Positions 18,429 through 28,568 of a stretch of 64,000 bases of DNA are shown piece after piece; positions within the stretch are counted from its first letter, which is position 1; each line of letters begins with the position of its first letter. Source of the stretch: Rhizobium bangladeshense (GTDB taxonomy: Bacteria > Pseudomonadota > Alphaproteobacteria > Rhizobiales > Rhizobiaceae); contig NZ_CP071615.1 in the NCBI RefSeq assembly GCF_017357245.1, positions 186,001-250,000 of the forward strand, read 5' to 3'. Both the position numbers and the translations under genes were made by a program. The notes under the pieces were generated by a model. That model made no database searches. It was not told where the DNA came from and saw nothing but the letters and a program-made list of their open reading frames with translations.

Positions 18429-18716
18429 TCAGAACCTTTCGATGAGTATTTCAGGTAGCTCGCTAGGTTGTACGGTTTGTTCGTGCGGCCTTTGCAACAG
18501 CCTATCACAGCAGTGGCTAAGGATTGGGGTGGGGACGAAATTCTGGAGGATGCCGTCGCAGCGCGAGGAAGTTTTCAGCCGGTCCACGTTCAATCCTTGC
18601 GTTGTACCAGCAATAACACGCTGTTCGACATGCAAGATGATCCATAAAGTGTCCACCCAAGGCGTTGCGTTACCGCATTGCGACATCGCGTGCTCAAGCG
18701 TTGAGAGAGCTGTCAT
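18429..18716 (-). CDS. Possible small protein upstream of the GDPD gene
   Basis: A 95-codon frame ends 6 nt before the GDPD start codon, a spacing typical of an operon. It contains MSQCGNATPWVDTLWIILHV and several Cys/His but matches no family I know. Its own ribosome site is weak. It may be a real small gene or chance coding; apart from it, the 18423-18764 stretch holds nothing else. Confidence 0.25.
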   Translation of the reverse strand: MTALSTLEHAMSQCGNATPWVDTLWIILHVEQRVIAGTTQGLNVDRLKTSSRCDGILQNFVPTPILSHCCDRLLQRPHEQTVQPSELPEILIERF

Positions 18717-18764
18717 GAAAGCAGCTTGGAGCTCCGGCGCAATTATTTCCGTTCTAGCGTAGCG

Positions 18765-19262
18765 TCAGCTGAGAGGAAGCAGGGCTTTCTCCATTAACGC
18801 TGCTTCGCCATACGATGTTTGGACGTGATCAATTGCCCGCCAGCCGCTCTTCTCGTAGAGAAGTCGCGCGTCCTCTGTTATCAGGTACAGACTTTTAAAA
18901 CCGAGTCGCAATGCTTCGTGCTCCAGCCGCTCGATCAGCAAAGTGGCTATTCCTTTCTTGCGGTGAAATGGATGGACAAAAAGCGACTTAAGCCACGGGG
19001 ATAGATGAGGCTTTCCATCGAAATCACGAGCTGCCAAAGTGACCATTCCTACAGGCAATGCGTTTTCAATGGCGACAAGTGTTAGCGGCATCGAGCTTTT
19101 CGTTGCCGCTTCAAACTCGCCTCGCGTTCGCTCGTACGAACCATTTGATTGACAACCCCATTGTCCGAAAGTCCAACTTGCGCAAATGGAAATGAAATTC
19201 GGATATTTTTCCAGGTACTCGATGGTGAGCGGAGCTCCAGCTACCATTGGTTTCTCGGTCAT
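18765..19262 (-). CDS. GNAT-family N-acetyltransferase
   Basis: This 165-residue GCN5-related acetyltransferase should use acetyl-CoA to acylate an amine. The core reads LVAIENALPVGMVTLAARD (beta 4), then SPWLKSLFVHPFHRKKGIATLLIERLE with the pyrophosphate-binding RKKGIA loop, and ends LITEDARLLYEKSGWRA. The ATG at 19262 is used because GGAG lies 6 nt upstream. It is transcribed in the same direction as the HAD and aminotransferase genes. A sugar-amine or amino-acid substrate would fit that setting, but this is inference. Confidence 0.82.
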   Translation of the reverse strand: MTEKPMVAGAPLTIEYLEKYPNFISICASWTFGQWGCQSNGSYERTRGEFEAATKSSMPLTLVAIENALPVGMVTLAARDFDGKPHLSPWLKSLFVHPFHRKKGIATLLIERLEHEALRLGFKSLYLITEDARLLYEKSGWRAIDHVQTSYGEAALMEKALLPLS

Positions 19263-19412
19263 AGTGTCTCCATTTTTTGGCGGGCCGAGCAACGGGCGAG
19301 GATCGCGCAATTTGAGGTGAAGCCCGTGCACTAACTGAGTTATCGGACCTCACGATATATCCTGCACAGTGACGCCGCGATTCAAGACCGTTCGCCAGGC
19401 GCAACTGCGTGA

Positions 19413-20084
19413 TCACAAACCTGCTAAGATTTGTGGCAACGCCGTCATGCGGCTGAACAGCTTTGTGGCACCTGCCTCCATCAGTTTGTCTCCATGCCCA
19501 GGAAGGCAATGCGAACCACCTACGAAGCCAATCACCATCATTCCGGCTGCCACCGCCGCCTGAGTTCCAGCAACGCTGTCTTCGATAACGAGACAACTGC
19601 TAGCCGGGGTGTTCATATTCTCTGCTGCAAACAGAAACAGATCCGGCGCAGGCTTACCACGCGCAACTTGCGAAGCGCTGAAGACATGGGGCCAAAAGTA
19701 ATCATGCAGCTCTGTGACTTTAAGCGCCAAGGAGAGCTTTGCATCATCACTGTTCGACGCCACGCACTTCTTTAGATCGATAACCTCCAAGGTTTGCTGA
19801 ACGCCGTTGGTTGCACGCAGATCGCGAGGATATCGTTTTGCAAGTTCGGCCACCACACATTCATGATGATCCTCCGGTAGGCGTAAGCCGCCCTCGGATT
19901 CTATGACGGAATAACTTTGCTGGTCAGTCATTCCTATGAAGCGATCGTTATACTCTTCAGCCGATATGATGTAGCCGCATTTCGCCAAAGCTTCGATGTG
20001 CACCGCAGTTGCAATCAGCTCGCTATCGACGAGAACCCCATCGCAGTCGAAGATCAGCAATTCCGGACTTTTTGAAAAAGACAT
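19413..20084 (-). CDS. HAD-family sugar-phosphatase / phosphomutase-like hydrolase
   Basis: This 223-residue HAD hydrolase is of the beta-phosphoglucomutase-like subgroup. Motif I is FDCDGVLVDSE (nucleophile Asp and +2 Asp), motif II is the Ser in ASNSD, motif III the Lys in RGKPAPDLFLFAA, and motif IV VIEDSVAG. The alpha-helical cap follows motif I. It is probably a small sugar-phosphate phosphatase. It lies 126 nt downstream of the DegT aminotransferase on the same strand. Confidence 0.87.
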   Translation of the reverse strand: MSFSKSPELLIFDCDGVLVDSELIATAVHIEALAKCGYIISAEEYNDRFIGMTDQQSYSVIESEGGLRLPEDHHECVVAELAKRYPRDLRATNGVQQTLEVIDLKKCVASNSDDAKLSLALKVTELHDYFWPHVFSASQVARGKPAPDLFLFAAENMNTPASSCLVIEDSVAGTQAAVAAGMMVIGFVGGSHCLPGHGDKLMEAGATKLFSRMTALPQILAGL

Positions 20085-20210
20085 AAGTAGTCCTCACCAT
20101 AGAATGACTCTGAGTTTTGTCCCCGTGCCACTTTCAATCTTCCAGGCATTTAGCAGGGTATGATTGAATCCAATCGGCCATTGCGGCACGGGGAAATTCG
20201 CGCGTGGTGC

Positions 20211-21509
20211 TCAGCCGGCAATTGCTCCTGCGGCGATCTTCGGACCTTGCTTATGAAGAGCATTCCAAACCTTGTGAAACGCCTCTGCATAAAGCCGCAT
20301 CAATTCGCCGTCGTTGGGCGGCGCAATCTCGGAGACGTAAAACATCGTATCCAAGAGTTTCACTGTATTTGGAAAATCGGCGGCGTTCCAGTTGTCGCAA
20401 ATGTCCGGAAGATATTCGAATACCGGCTTCGTGAGCCAAACACAGATAGGCACGCCTTCGGCCTGCAGCGATTTGACCACGAAATCCCTTGCAGCCGGGC
20501 CTGGCGCGAAGCCAAGTGCCGCAGGTTCGATCCGGAGGGGAAAGTTGAGCATCGAATGGTCGCAGTCAGATGGGTTGAATAGAGGAAATATACCCACAAG
20601 CTCGCTGATCATCTCCCATAAAAGCTTGCTATTGTCTCTTCGGATTTGCAGTTGCTTATCCATCTCAGTGACCCGCAAGTTCGCTATAGATGACGAGAAT
20701 ACGTTGGGCCTGTAGTTGTACCCTTGGGAATAGGGCGAGAATATTCGCGCTCCACTCCGAGACGAGCTGGACAGCGATACGCGATCAACATGTGCAATCA
20801 AGTTGGCGTCTTCCGTAATGACAAATCCCAGTTCGCCGGCGCCAAGGTGCTTGGCGCCGTTTCCGGATAGAGCGAGCGCGTCTGCATCAAGATGCGCACC
20901 GCCGACGATTGCTTTCGCGGCGCCGATCGATTGGCAGATGTCGTCGATCACAGCAATGCCTTGAGCTCGCGCTGCAACCCTCGCGTCGGGGACGAGAACA
21001 TTGTTTCCGAAAAGATGAGTGACTAAAACTGCAGCAACGTTAGGGTTGAACCTTTCAGCGGCCGCGCGCTGATCAATCCCGGCCAAGTTCATGTCGACAT
21101 CAACGAAGACGGGTTGGAGACCAGTGATTTTAATTGGCCCTACCGCTCCTGGCCAATTCAGTGCCGCGGTAACAACTTGCTCGCCTCGCTCTTTGACGTA
21201 GTCGAGTTCGATGTGAATGGCCGCCGTTCCGCTGCCGACAGCGCGCACTTGCCACTTCCCAGTCCATCTTGCAAGGCTTTGCTCCAAACCGCTCACAATT
21301 GGATGATTAACGCGGTGATACTTTCCACCGTCCACGACTCCACGCAGGGCATCCGAGTGTCTCTTCTCCGCGGCGGGCCAAGGTGTAACACGTCCCTGGG
21401 GGACCACAGGCTTCCCACCGAAAACCGCGAGCTTCTCGCCGGAGAAAGCACCAGTTGCGTTGCGAGTTATGAGCCGTAGTGCACCGAATCCGTTCATCGC
21501 GTTCTCCAA
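20211..21509 (-). CDS. DegT/DnrJ/EryC1/StrS-family aminotransferase
   Basis: This 432-residue sugar aminotransferase-like PLP enzyme is of fold type I. N-terminal GKPVVPQGRVTPWPAAEKRH is followed by VRAVGSGTAAIHIELDY (PLP phosphate-binding loop), VFVDVDMNLAGID, IAVIDDICQSIGA (PLP-ring Asp) and ALSGNGAKHLGAGELGF with the Schiff-base Lys. Such enzymes aminate keto-sugars or keto-inositols. With the HAD hydrolase and GNAT enzyme it could make or degrade an amino-sugar or amino-cyclitol. A relic of a paralogue lies at 12.3 kb. Confidence 0.87.
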   Translation of the reverse strand: MENAMNGFGALRLITRNATGAFSGEKLAVFGGKPVVPQGRVTPWPAAEKRHSDALRGVVDGGKYHRVNHPIVSGLEQSLARWTGKWQVRAVGSGTAAIHIELDYVKERGEQVVTAALNWPGAVGPIKITGLQPVFVDVDMNLAGIDQRAAAERFNPNVAAVLVTHLFGNNVLVPDARVAARAQGIAVIDDICQSIGAAKAIVGGAHLDADALALSGNGAKHLGAGELGFVITEDANLIAHVDRVSLSSSSRSGARIFSPYSQGYNYRPNVFSSSIANLRVTEMDKQLQIRRDNSKLLWEMISELVGIFPLFNPSDCDHSMLNFPLRIEPAALGFAPGPAARDFVVKSLQAEGVPICVWLTKPVFEYLPDICDNWNAADFPNTVKLLDTMFYVSEIAPPNDGELMRLYAEAFHKVWNALHKQGPKIAAGAIAG

Positions 21510-21580
21510 TCATGCTCACTAGAATGCTGATCAGCCCACACAAACGCTAGCACTGCTTTCCCACGTATGATAGCTAAAAT

Positions 21581-21645
21581 GGAGTATATCATAAAGTATA
21601 TTTTAAAGTAGATTTGGAGCAAACGGGGTATAATAAGTATACTCC
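21581..21645. promoter_or_regulatory. AT-rich divergent promoter with GGAGTATA inverted repeat
   Basis: Between the divergent DegT and ROK genes, GGAGTATA (21581-21588) and TATACTCC (21638-21645) form a perfect 8-bp inverted repeat 49 nt apart, enclosing a strongly AT-rich stretch. The arrangement suits a regulator binding two sites. The rest of 21510-21954 holds no gene. Confidence 0.45.
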
Positions 21646-21954
21646 TGAATAGTTGTTGTATATTGGCGGACAGGCGCTTAAGGCGTCACTTTGGTCAGCT
21701 TCTGCGCGGAGCACGTTGGACATTCAACAGTTTTTTAACGGCTGGGGGGACAACTGAGATCACTGAATGAGGCTTGGGACGGGAACCGGCCAAAGGTTCC
21801 CGTAACGCCGGGTGCCTATTGAAGAGGCGTTGGACGAACAGCACATTGCCCCGAGCTCATAATAATCCGAGCCCACCGAATGGCGAAGAAACGGTTGCCC
21901 TCCGCTAGTACTGGCCGTTGGTGGCAATGGAATTCGGCAACAGGATTGGATGCT

Positions 21955-23229
21955 ATGGAATCCTTGATAAGAAGACACGAAGCTCATCGACTGGGTGAAC
22001 GCGAGGGCAGTCCTGCTGATCACCATGATGATGAGAGCACTAAGGGTGTTGTACTGGCTCAAAGATTGATTCCAACGGGAACCTTGGGCCCCGCGAATCG
22101 GGGCCGATTGCTGCAAGCCTTGTACGACATTGGACCATCTAGCAGAGCGGATCTCGCCCGCCTTACCGGTGTGACTCGAGGAACTATCGGAGGGATTGTG
22201 CAGCCCCTAATCGATCAGGGCGTTCTTGCGGAAGGAGAGGTGATACCTCCCAATGAAACAGGCGGCAAGCCGGCTACCAAGTTGTGGTTTTCCAAGGATG
22301 CAAGGCCGATATGCGCGGTGCTCCTGCTTCACGACCGCGTGAGCGCGTGTCTGGTCTCTTTGGAGGGCGAGGTCTATGCTCAACACGCCGCCAATTTTCC
22401 GAAGAACCTAACACACCCCTCCGACGCATTCCGTATCATAAGCACCTGTGTCGAAGAAACTATCGCATCTGCCAAACCGATCTTAGGGATAGGTGTAGCA
22501 GTGGCAGGAATGATCAATACGGAGACGGGCACAATCGTGACCGTTAGTCTCGGGCCATTCCTGGACGGCTTACCGCTCGAAGCCGAGTTGCACAAAAGAT
22601 TCGGAGTTACCGTGTGTGTCGATCGGGATACCAGAGCTTTGCTGGTTGGAGACCGATGGTTTGGACAAGGCCGTGGTCGGAGAAACTTCGCCTCCGTTCA
22701 TATCGGCGAGACTTTGGGTGGGGCGCTTTACCTTGATGGGCATCTCTATAGGGGACCCGCAGGTGCAGGCGGTGAAATCGGTCATACGACCGTAGACGTC
22801 AAAGGTCGGATATGCCAGTGCGGCCGACGTGGATGCTGGGAAACAATCGCCAGCTCGAAGTGGCTAACGGACGAGGCCAAGGCCAGGCGGTTGCCACAAC
22901 CTCACTCGCTGGATGTGAGTCGATTGTTGACTCTGGCCAACGACAATATCCCAGGCGCAAGAGAATTACTTTGCGACTACGCGTTCAATATTTCGGTCGG
23001 CCTGGCGAACCTCCAGCAGTTCATGGCGCCCAATTTTATCGTTATTCACGGCGACATCGTACGGGGGGGAAGCCCCATACTTCATTTAATCGAGGAAAGC
23101 TTCAGGGAATTGGTATTCCATCGCCCGGGCGATGAAATTGCCCTTGCTTTCGGAGATAGAGAATGCTTGGCGGCTTTGCGCGGTGCCGCTAGTCTGCTTC
23201 TTTCTGAATTGCTGAATTTCGTCATCTAA
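21955..23229 (+). CDS. ROK-family transcriptional regulator
   Basis: This 424-residue ROK protein has an N-terminal winged HTH (GRLLQALYDIGPSSRADLAR, LTGVTRGTIGGIVQPLIDQG) and a sugar-kinase-like domain. It has the ROK zinc motif CQCGRRGCWE (residues about 280-290) and a glycine-rich GAGGEIGH segment. It is closely related to the regulator at 31310-32569. The ATG at 21955 begins near the conserved region. The open frame extends upstream to 21880, but those residues look non-native. It probably responds to a sugar and may control the DegT operon or the ABC operon downstream of the chemoreceptor. Confidence 0.87.
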   Translation: MESLIRRHEAHRLGEREGSPADHHDDESTKGVVLAQRLIPTGTLGPANRGRLLQALYDIGPSSRADLARLTGVTRGTIGGIVQPLIDQGVLAEGEVIPPNETGGKPATKLWFSKDARPICAVLLLHDRVSACLVSLEGEVYAQHAANFPKNLTHPSDAFRIISTCVEETIASAKPILGIGVAVAGMINTETGTIVTVSLGPFLDGLPLEAELHKRFGVTVCVDRDTRALLVGDRWFGQGRGRRNFASVHIGETLGGALYLDGHLYRGPAGAGGEIGHTTVDVKGRICQCGRRGCWETIASSKWLTDEAKARRLPQPHSLDVSRLLTLANDNIPGARELLCDYAFNISVGLANLQQFMAPNFIVIHGDIVRGGSPILHLIEESFRELVFHRPGDEIALAFGDRECLAALRGAASLLLSELLNFVI

Positions 23230-23347
23230 TGACATCCGCCATCGATCCTCGGGAAGCTTCTTAAGTGGCGCCAAAATGGGCTCCTTTTGAAGCAATTTGG
23301 CAACGACCTGAGGCGGTCGGCGGTCATTGCCGGGATCTATTTGCAAC

Positions 23348-25253
23348 TCAACCGTCACTCACTGTGCCGAGTGCGTTGGCGACCTTTTCAAGCATCCGGC
23401 GTGCTGGCGAAGACATTGACGCTGTTTTCAGGTTGCTTTGACTGGTCTGCCTCTCAGAGAGCGCCTTCTCAATTTGAAACTCCGCCACAATCCCGCGCAA
23501 CTGTTTTGCCTCGATGGTAAGTGCCGTACTTGCAGCCGTGGATTCCTCGGCCATCGCTGCATTTTGCTGCGTAACCTGATCCATTTGATTAACTGTCCGG
23601 TTGACCTCAAAAGGGGTTGCGGACTGTTCGTTGGAAGCGGCGGTGACGGCATCAAGCTGTGTGTTGATCAGGACTATCTGTTGAATGATTATCTTGAGCG
23701 CATCCCCGGTGTCTCGGACCAGCTTGACGCCACTCCTGACCTCATCAACCGAATTGAGGATAAGATCCTTGATTTCCTTTGCTGCGTGCGCGGAGCGTTG
23801 AGCAAGCTCCCGCACCTCCTGGGCAACTACCGCGAAACCTTTTCCTGCCTCGCCGGATCGTGCCGCCTCGACGCCTGCGTTGAGGGCCAGAAGATTGGTC
23901 TGAAACGCGATTTCGTCGATGACCCCCCAATACTGGAGATCTGCGAGGATGACCGTTCGATGCGTTGCCTTGCCGCGACAGCGCTTGAGACCACTTCCCC
24001 GGAGTGGCGCGCCGACTTGTTTGTCTCGATCGCAAGATGTCGCGCCTCCGCTATGCGCTTAGAGGAACTGGCGACGTGCTGGGTAATCTGATCCAGAGCG
24101 GCGGCGGTTTGCTCCAGTGAAGCAGCCTGATGCTCTGTGCGGCGTGACAGGTCTTGCGCGCTCAAACTGATTTCCTGTGCGCCATCATCGATCGACCCGG
24201 TCGCGTTCGACACAGCTCTCAAGCTCTCAGCGAGTTGGGCAACAGCAGCATTGAAGTTCGCCCGCAACGGTTCGAAGTCCTCGGCGAACTTGTCGTCGAG
24301 GCTGAACACGAGGTTCCCGTCGGCGAGATGCCTTAGGCCCTCTGCAAGCCCGGACGTTGCCTCCGCCATATCCCGCGCTCGCTGACGCTCGGTCTCGGCT
24401 AGACGCGCACGTTCAATCTCATTTGCGCCACGATTTATCTCTGCATCCTTTCGGCGATCGCGCGCCCTTAACTCATTGTCCTTGAAGATCTGTACTGCCC
24501 GGGCCATCGATCCGATCTCGTCGCGGCGAATCGTTCCCTCAACAGTCGAAGTGAGATCGCCGTCGGCTATGACCTTCATTGTCGTAACCATCTGCTTGAT
24601 CGGTTTGACCAACCAGGCGCGAATTGCGAGAAAGCCGAAGCACGAGACAGCAAAGAGTGCCACAATAGCTGTTCCCAAACCCAGCACGGACGTGTCACGG
24701 ACAACGCTTGAAACGTCAGCACGCTTTTGCTCCGCGTCCGAAGCGATTTTTCCGTGACGGATGTGAATCTTGGTGAGATGGCAGCAAAGGCGGGTTGGCA
24801 AAGAGTGAGATAGAGTTGCTGCACCATGGCAACCTCGGTTTCACTATTTGCGCCGCGACCACCTGCGATGGCAGCACCACACGTATCGGTCAGGAGGGAG
24901 AATCCATCCGCCTTCAACTTCGGCAGTTCGCTCTGTTCAGGAACTGCAGCGATCGCCAGATCCATGAACCTGACGAAGTTTTCTCGTGCGTCATTCAAGC
25001 CAGCTTCTGCCCGCGCCCTCGCCTCTTTCGTCCGCGTCATCACCATGTCGCTGATGCTGGCACGCGCTGTATCCAAACTTCGGTTCGACTGGGTCAAGCG
25101 AAGTGCTGCAGATGCATCTCTGTCGAGAAGCTCCTGATAGCTGTCGTTAACCTTCAGCATTTGCCGGCTCTGGCAGAACGTCAGGCCGAGTGCCATGATG
25201 CCAAAGACGGCCATGATGATAAAGAACTTACCGACAATGGAAACGTGTTTCAC
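23348..25253 (-). pseudogene. Methyl-accepting chemotaxis protein, two frameshifts
   Basis: Three overlapping frames make one chemoreceptor. Frame 1 (from the GTG at 25253 with GAGGAG upstream) gives the TM segment FFIIMAVFGIMALGLTF and a four-helix sensor domain. Frame 2 (to about 23930) gives the second TM, the HAMP region (WLVKPIKQMVTTMKVIADGD) and the start of the signalling domain. Frame 3 supplies [40 protein letters not shown] and the C-terminus. The first shift lies near 24750. The second lies at a run of six C on the + strand (23923-23928), where the family expects about four. Either the gene is dead or the run reflects slippage or sequence error. No pentapeptide CheR tether is evident. 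Confidence 0.85.
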
Positions 25254-25329
25254 AGGCCACTCCTCTAAGGTCGGTGTCACTTGCGGCGTATGGATGTTCA
25301 GATTCTGATGGTTTGATGTCTCGAGTTTT

Positions 25330-25369
25330 AAAAAAATGGCTGCCGCCGACCTCGTAATCGACGACAGCC
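25330..25369 (-). terminator. Strong terminator of the ABC importer operon
   Basis: On the - strand a 12-bp stem (25369-25358 with 25349-25338, two G-T pairs) closes an 8-nt loop and is followed by seven T. It lies 65 nt past the stop of the ABC ATPase gene. Confidence 0.85.
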
Positions 25370-25434
25370 AAGTTGCCTGGGAGGGCAGGAGGAAGAGTTG
25401 AGACCCCAGCTGGCGATAGTTCGTGCACGTTCTG

Positions 25435-26601
25435 TCAGTCGCGGATCGCAGTCCCGGTTACTGGATCGAACCAGTGCAACTTCCCCAGGTCGACGGTCAA
25501 TGGCAGCAACTGATTGGGCCGTGGCGTCAGCGCAGGTGGTATACGCGCCACGAGCCGGTTCTTACCCTTATTGAGAAAGTCTTCGGTATCTTCAGCATCG
25601 TTGATATTGACCGACGGTGACGCGATGTCGAAGAACACGAAGGTGTCGGCTCCAAGCGCTTCGGCAACCGGGATCTGCTCGTTGAACAACGCCTCGGCCT
25701 CGGGACAAACCTTAAACATCTCTGGGCGAATTCCAACAATGACTTGTCGCCCGGCGAAGGCCGACAGTGCCCCCTGGGCTGGGACCGAGAAGGATATTTT
25801 CGTTCCAGTTACCGCAGCTTTTAGCGACCCGCCTTCCGCCGTCAGCTCGACCCGAACAAAATTCATGGCAGGCGAGCCGATAAACCCGGCGACGAAGAGG
25901 TTGGCCGGCTTATCGTAAAGCATCTGCGGCGTATCGATCTGCTGAAGATTACTCTCCTGTCCATTAAACACCGGCTTCAGCACAGCCACACGATCGCCCA
26001 TGGTCATAGCCTCGACCTGATCGTGGGTCACATAAAGGGTTGTGACGCCGAGCCGCTGATTAAGGAGCTTCAGTTCGCCGCGCATCTGCACGCGGAGTTT
26101 TGCATCCAGGTTGGAAAGAGGCTCATCCATCAGGAACGCCATGGGATGGCGAACGATCGCCCGGCCCATCGCCACGCGTTGGCGCTGACCGCCGGACAAT
26201 GCCCCGGGCTTGCGCTCTAAATAACGGGTAAGATCAAGCATTTCCGCTGCGTCGCGAACCAGCTTGTCGATCTTGTCCTTGGGCATTTTTCGCTGCTGCA
26301 GACCGAAGGCCATGTTGTCGTAAACGGTCATATGGGGGTAAAGCGCGTAGTTCTGAAAAACCATCGCAATATCCCGGTCCTGGGGTTCTGTCTCCGTCAC
26401 GTCAGCGTTATCCATGAGCAGCCGGCCGCTGTTGAGCGCTTCAAGACCCGCTGCCATCCGCAATAGTGTCGACTTGCCACAACCCGACGGGCCGACCAAC
26501 ACGACGAATTCTCCGTCCGCGACCGAAAAACTTACATTCGCAACGGCAACGGTCCCGTCCGGAAAGGTCTTGCCGATCCCGTCGAAGGTCATGGACGCCA
26601 T
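25435..26601 (-). CDS. ABC sugar importer ATPase (UgpC/MalK type)
   Basis: This 388-residue ATPase of a carbohydrate ABC importer has Walker A GPSGCGKST (residues 37-45), a Q-loop in MVFQNYALYP, signature LSGGQRQR, Walker B AFLMDEPLSNLD, switch His in YVTHDQ and a C-terminal TOBE/regulatory domain (VIVGIRPEMF). The ATG at 26601 is preferred (GGGAG 9 nt upstream). It is the last gene of the importer operon, after the dehydrogenase, and is followed by a strong terminator. Confidence 0.93.
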   Translation of the reverse strand: MASMTFDGIGKTFPDGTVAVANVSFSVADGEFVVLVGPSGCGKSTLLRMAAGLEALNSGRLLMDNADVTETEPQDRDIAMVFQNYALYPHMTVYDNMAFGLQQRKMPKDKIDKLVRDAAEMLDLTRYLERKPGALSGGQRQRVAMGRAIVRHPMAFLMDEPLSNLDAKLRVQMRGELKLLNQRLGVTTLYVTHDQVEAMTMGDRVAVLKPVFNGQESNLQQIDTPQMLYDKPANLFVAGFIGSPAMNFVRVELTAEGGSLKAAVTGTKISFSVPAQGALSAFAGRQVIVGIRPEMFKVCPEAEALFNEQIPVAEALGADTFVFFDIASPSVNINDAEDTEDFLNKGKNRLVARIPPALTPRPNQLLPLTVDLGKLHWFDPVTGTAIRD

Positions 26602-26680
26602 TTTTATGTACTCCCGCATTTTTCAAGCGAGGCAAGCCGCACCGTTTGTGCGGACATGCCCCTCGCCTTTGGTTCCGGCT

Positions 26681-27706
26681 TTAGCCGATGTTCACAGCCT
26701 TGCCGGTCGCGACGGATTCTTCGATCGCCGCCAGGATCTTTGTGTTTGCCAGACCGTCCTGCGCATCTGCCAGCAGCGGAGCGTCTCGCACGACGCTATC
26801 GACAAAGCGGGCAATGGATTCCAAGACAAAACCGCCGATCCGTGTCGCGCCGGTTGGTGTTATGCCGATGTAGTCATTGTATTTCAGTCCGCCGTCGACG
26901 ATCTTGCGCAGGCCGCCATTATGGGTGGGGTCCGCCTGGACCTGGCCCTTTTCACCAACGAACTCGATCTTGAAATCAACAAGCGAAGGATTGTCACGCG
27001 ACAGGATCCAGCTGTTCTCCATGGTCACGACCGTGCCCTTGGAAAATTCAAGCACCGACACATGGAAGTCTTTCGTATCCACGCCGGCGGCAAATAGGGT
27101 ACCCGAGCGGGCAACCGAATAAACACGCACGACTTCGTCTGCGAGAATGAAACGTAGGACATCGACGAGGTGGCTGCCCAGGAACCAGAGTGCCGAAGAC
27201 TTTGCAGCCCAGCTCAGCATTTCGAGCGGAACGAATGTCGTATTCGAAAGACGCGCGGTCCCGTGTTTGGCCAAGCCGATCTGACCGTTTTGGATCATGT
27301 CACGAACCTGGGCGAGGATCGGATTCACACGGTTGTGGAAATCAATCATCAGCTTGCCCTTGGATTTTACGGCAGCCGCAGCGATTTCCTCGGCTTCACG
27401 CACCGTCGTCGCAAGCGGCTTTTCGCTCAACACGTGTTTATCGGCTTTCAGAGCCGCTAGAATGATCGGCGTGTGGGTAAAGTCAGGCGTTGCGACCGAG
27501 ATGGCGTCGATCTGATCGCTTGAGATCAGCTTCTGGTAGTCGGTGAAGGCCTGCATTGCGCTGTAGCTTTCCTTCATCTTCAGCGCCCGGCCCTCATCAA
27601 GATCGCAGACGCCGACCAGATCGGTCTCCGGCAAGACATTAAAGGTATGGGCATGATTGCCGCCCCAGAGACCGGCGCCGATGACGCCCATTCGCAGTCT
27701 ATTCAT
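26681..27706 (-). CDS. Gfo/Idh/MocA-family dehydrogenase
   Basis: This 341-residue NAD(P)-dependent sugar or inositol dehydrogenase-like protein has the Rossmann motif GVIGAGLWGGNHAHTF at residues 8-23. The EKPLATTVREAEEI segment carries the conserved catalytic Lys, and the C-terminal alpha/beta domain follows. Its place between the permeases and the ATPase of an importer implies that it oxidises the imported sugar or polyol. GGAG precedes the ATG by 7 nt. Confidence 0.9.
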   Translation of the reverse strand: MNRLRMGVIGAGLWGGNHAHTFNVLPETDLVGVCDLDEGRALKMKESYSAMQAFTDYQKLISSDQIDAISVATPDFTHTPIILAALKADKHVLSEKPLATTVREAEEIAAAAVKSKGKLMIDFHNRVNPILAQVRDMIQNGQIGLAKHGTARLSNTTFVPLEMLSWAAKSSALWFLGSHLVDVLRFILADEVVRVYSVARSGTLFAAGVDTKDFHVSVLEFSKGTVVTMENSWILSRDNPSLVDFKIEFVGEKGQVQADPTHNGGLRKIVDGGLKYNDYIGITPTGATRIGGFVLESIARFVDSVVRDAPLLADAQDGLANTKILAAIEESVATGKAVNIG

Positions 27707-27733
27707 TTCATTACTCCATTCATAAAGGAAAGC

Positions 27734-28567
27734 TCAGCCCTTCACCGAACCAAAGGTGAGGCCTCGTACGACGTATCGATCGAAAACAAGGAAGATGATC
27801 ATCGGAGGTATCATCGCGAGCACTGCGGCGGCGGCGATGTAGTTCCAGGTCACTCCGCTCGTTGCGAAATACCCAAGTGTTCCGATCGGAAGGGTGGCGG
27901 TCGAGCGTGAGCTCAGCACCAGCGGAAAAGCGGCGTTGTTCCACGCGAACACGAAGGCGAACATCGAGGTAACAATGATGCCGGGACGAACGATCGGCAG
28001 CGTGATCCGCAACATGATCGTGTACCAACGGGCGCCGTCCACTCGGGCAGCTTCCTCCAGTTCCACTGGCACCTCATCGATAAAGCTCTTCATCAACCAG
28101 ACGGAAAACGGGATCGTCAGCGTCTGTAGGACCAGGATCATCGAAAAGTAGGAACCCTGGAGGCCAATGCGCGTGATGAGGATGAAATACGGGATCAGAA
28201 ACGCGACCGGCGGGGCCATCAACAGCCCGAGATACCACAACATGATGTTCTTCTTGCCGCGGAGCTTGAAACGGGACAATGCGTAGGCAGCAGGAACCGA
28301 AAAGGGCAGATTGAGTAGCACAGCACCGATCGCGACGATGAGGCTGTTGACCAGTTGCGGCGCGTTGGTGCCGGGATCGACGAGGATATGCCGGAAAGCA
28401 TCGAGATTGGGCTCGAAGGCAAGTTGCGGCGGCATGGTGAACGCCGTCTCGGCCGGCCGGATCGCAAGAGCGATGAACCACAGGATCGGACCGACGAAGA
28501 TTGCCAGGAAGAGGAGGCCGGCGGCGTAGGTGAGTGCCGTGTTGAAGCTCGTGTGGCGACGGGACAT
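27734..28567 (-). CDS. ABC sugar importer permease (MalG type)
   Basis: This 277-residue inner-membrane permease has about six TM helices and the EAA loop EEAARVDGARWYTIMLRITLP, which contacts the ATPase. The ATG at 28567 overlaps the stop of the preceding permease gene, with GAGGAG upstream, so translation is coupled. With the MalF-type partner it forms the translocation channel. Confidence 0.92.
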   Translation of the reverse strand: MSRRHTSFNTALTYAAGLLFLAIFVGPILWFIALAIRPAETAFTMPPQLAFEPNLDAFRHILVDPGTNAPQLVNSLIVAIGAVLLNLPFSVPAAYALSRFKLRGKKNIMLWYLGLLMAPPVAFLIPYFILITRIGLQGSYFSMILVLQTLTIPFSVWLMKSFIDEVPVELEEAARVDGARWYTIMLRITLPIVRPGIIVTSMFAFVFAWNNAAFPLVLSSRSTATLPIGTLGYFATSGVTWNYIAAAAVLAMIPPMIIFLVFDRYVVRGLTFGSVKG

Positions 28568-28568
28568 T

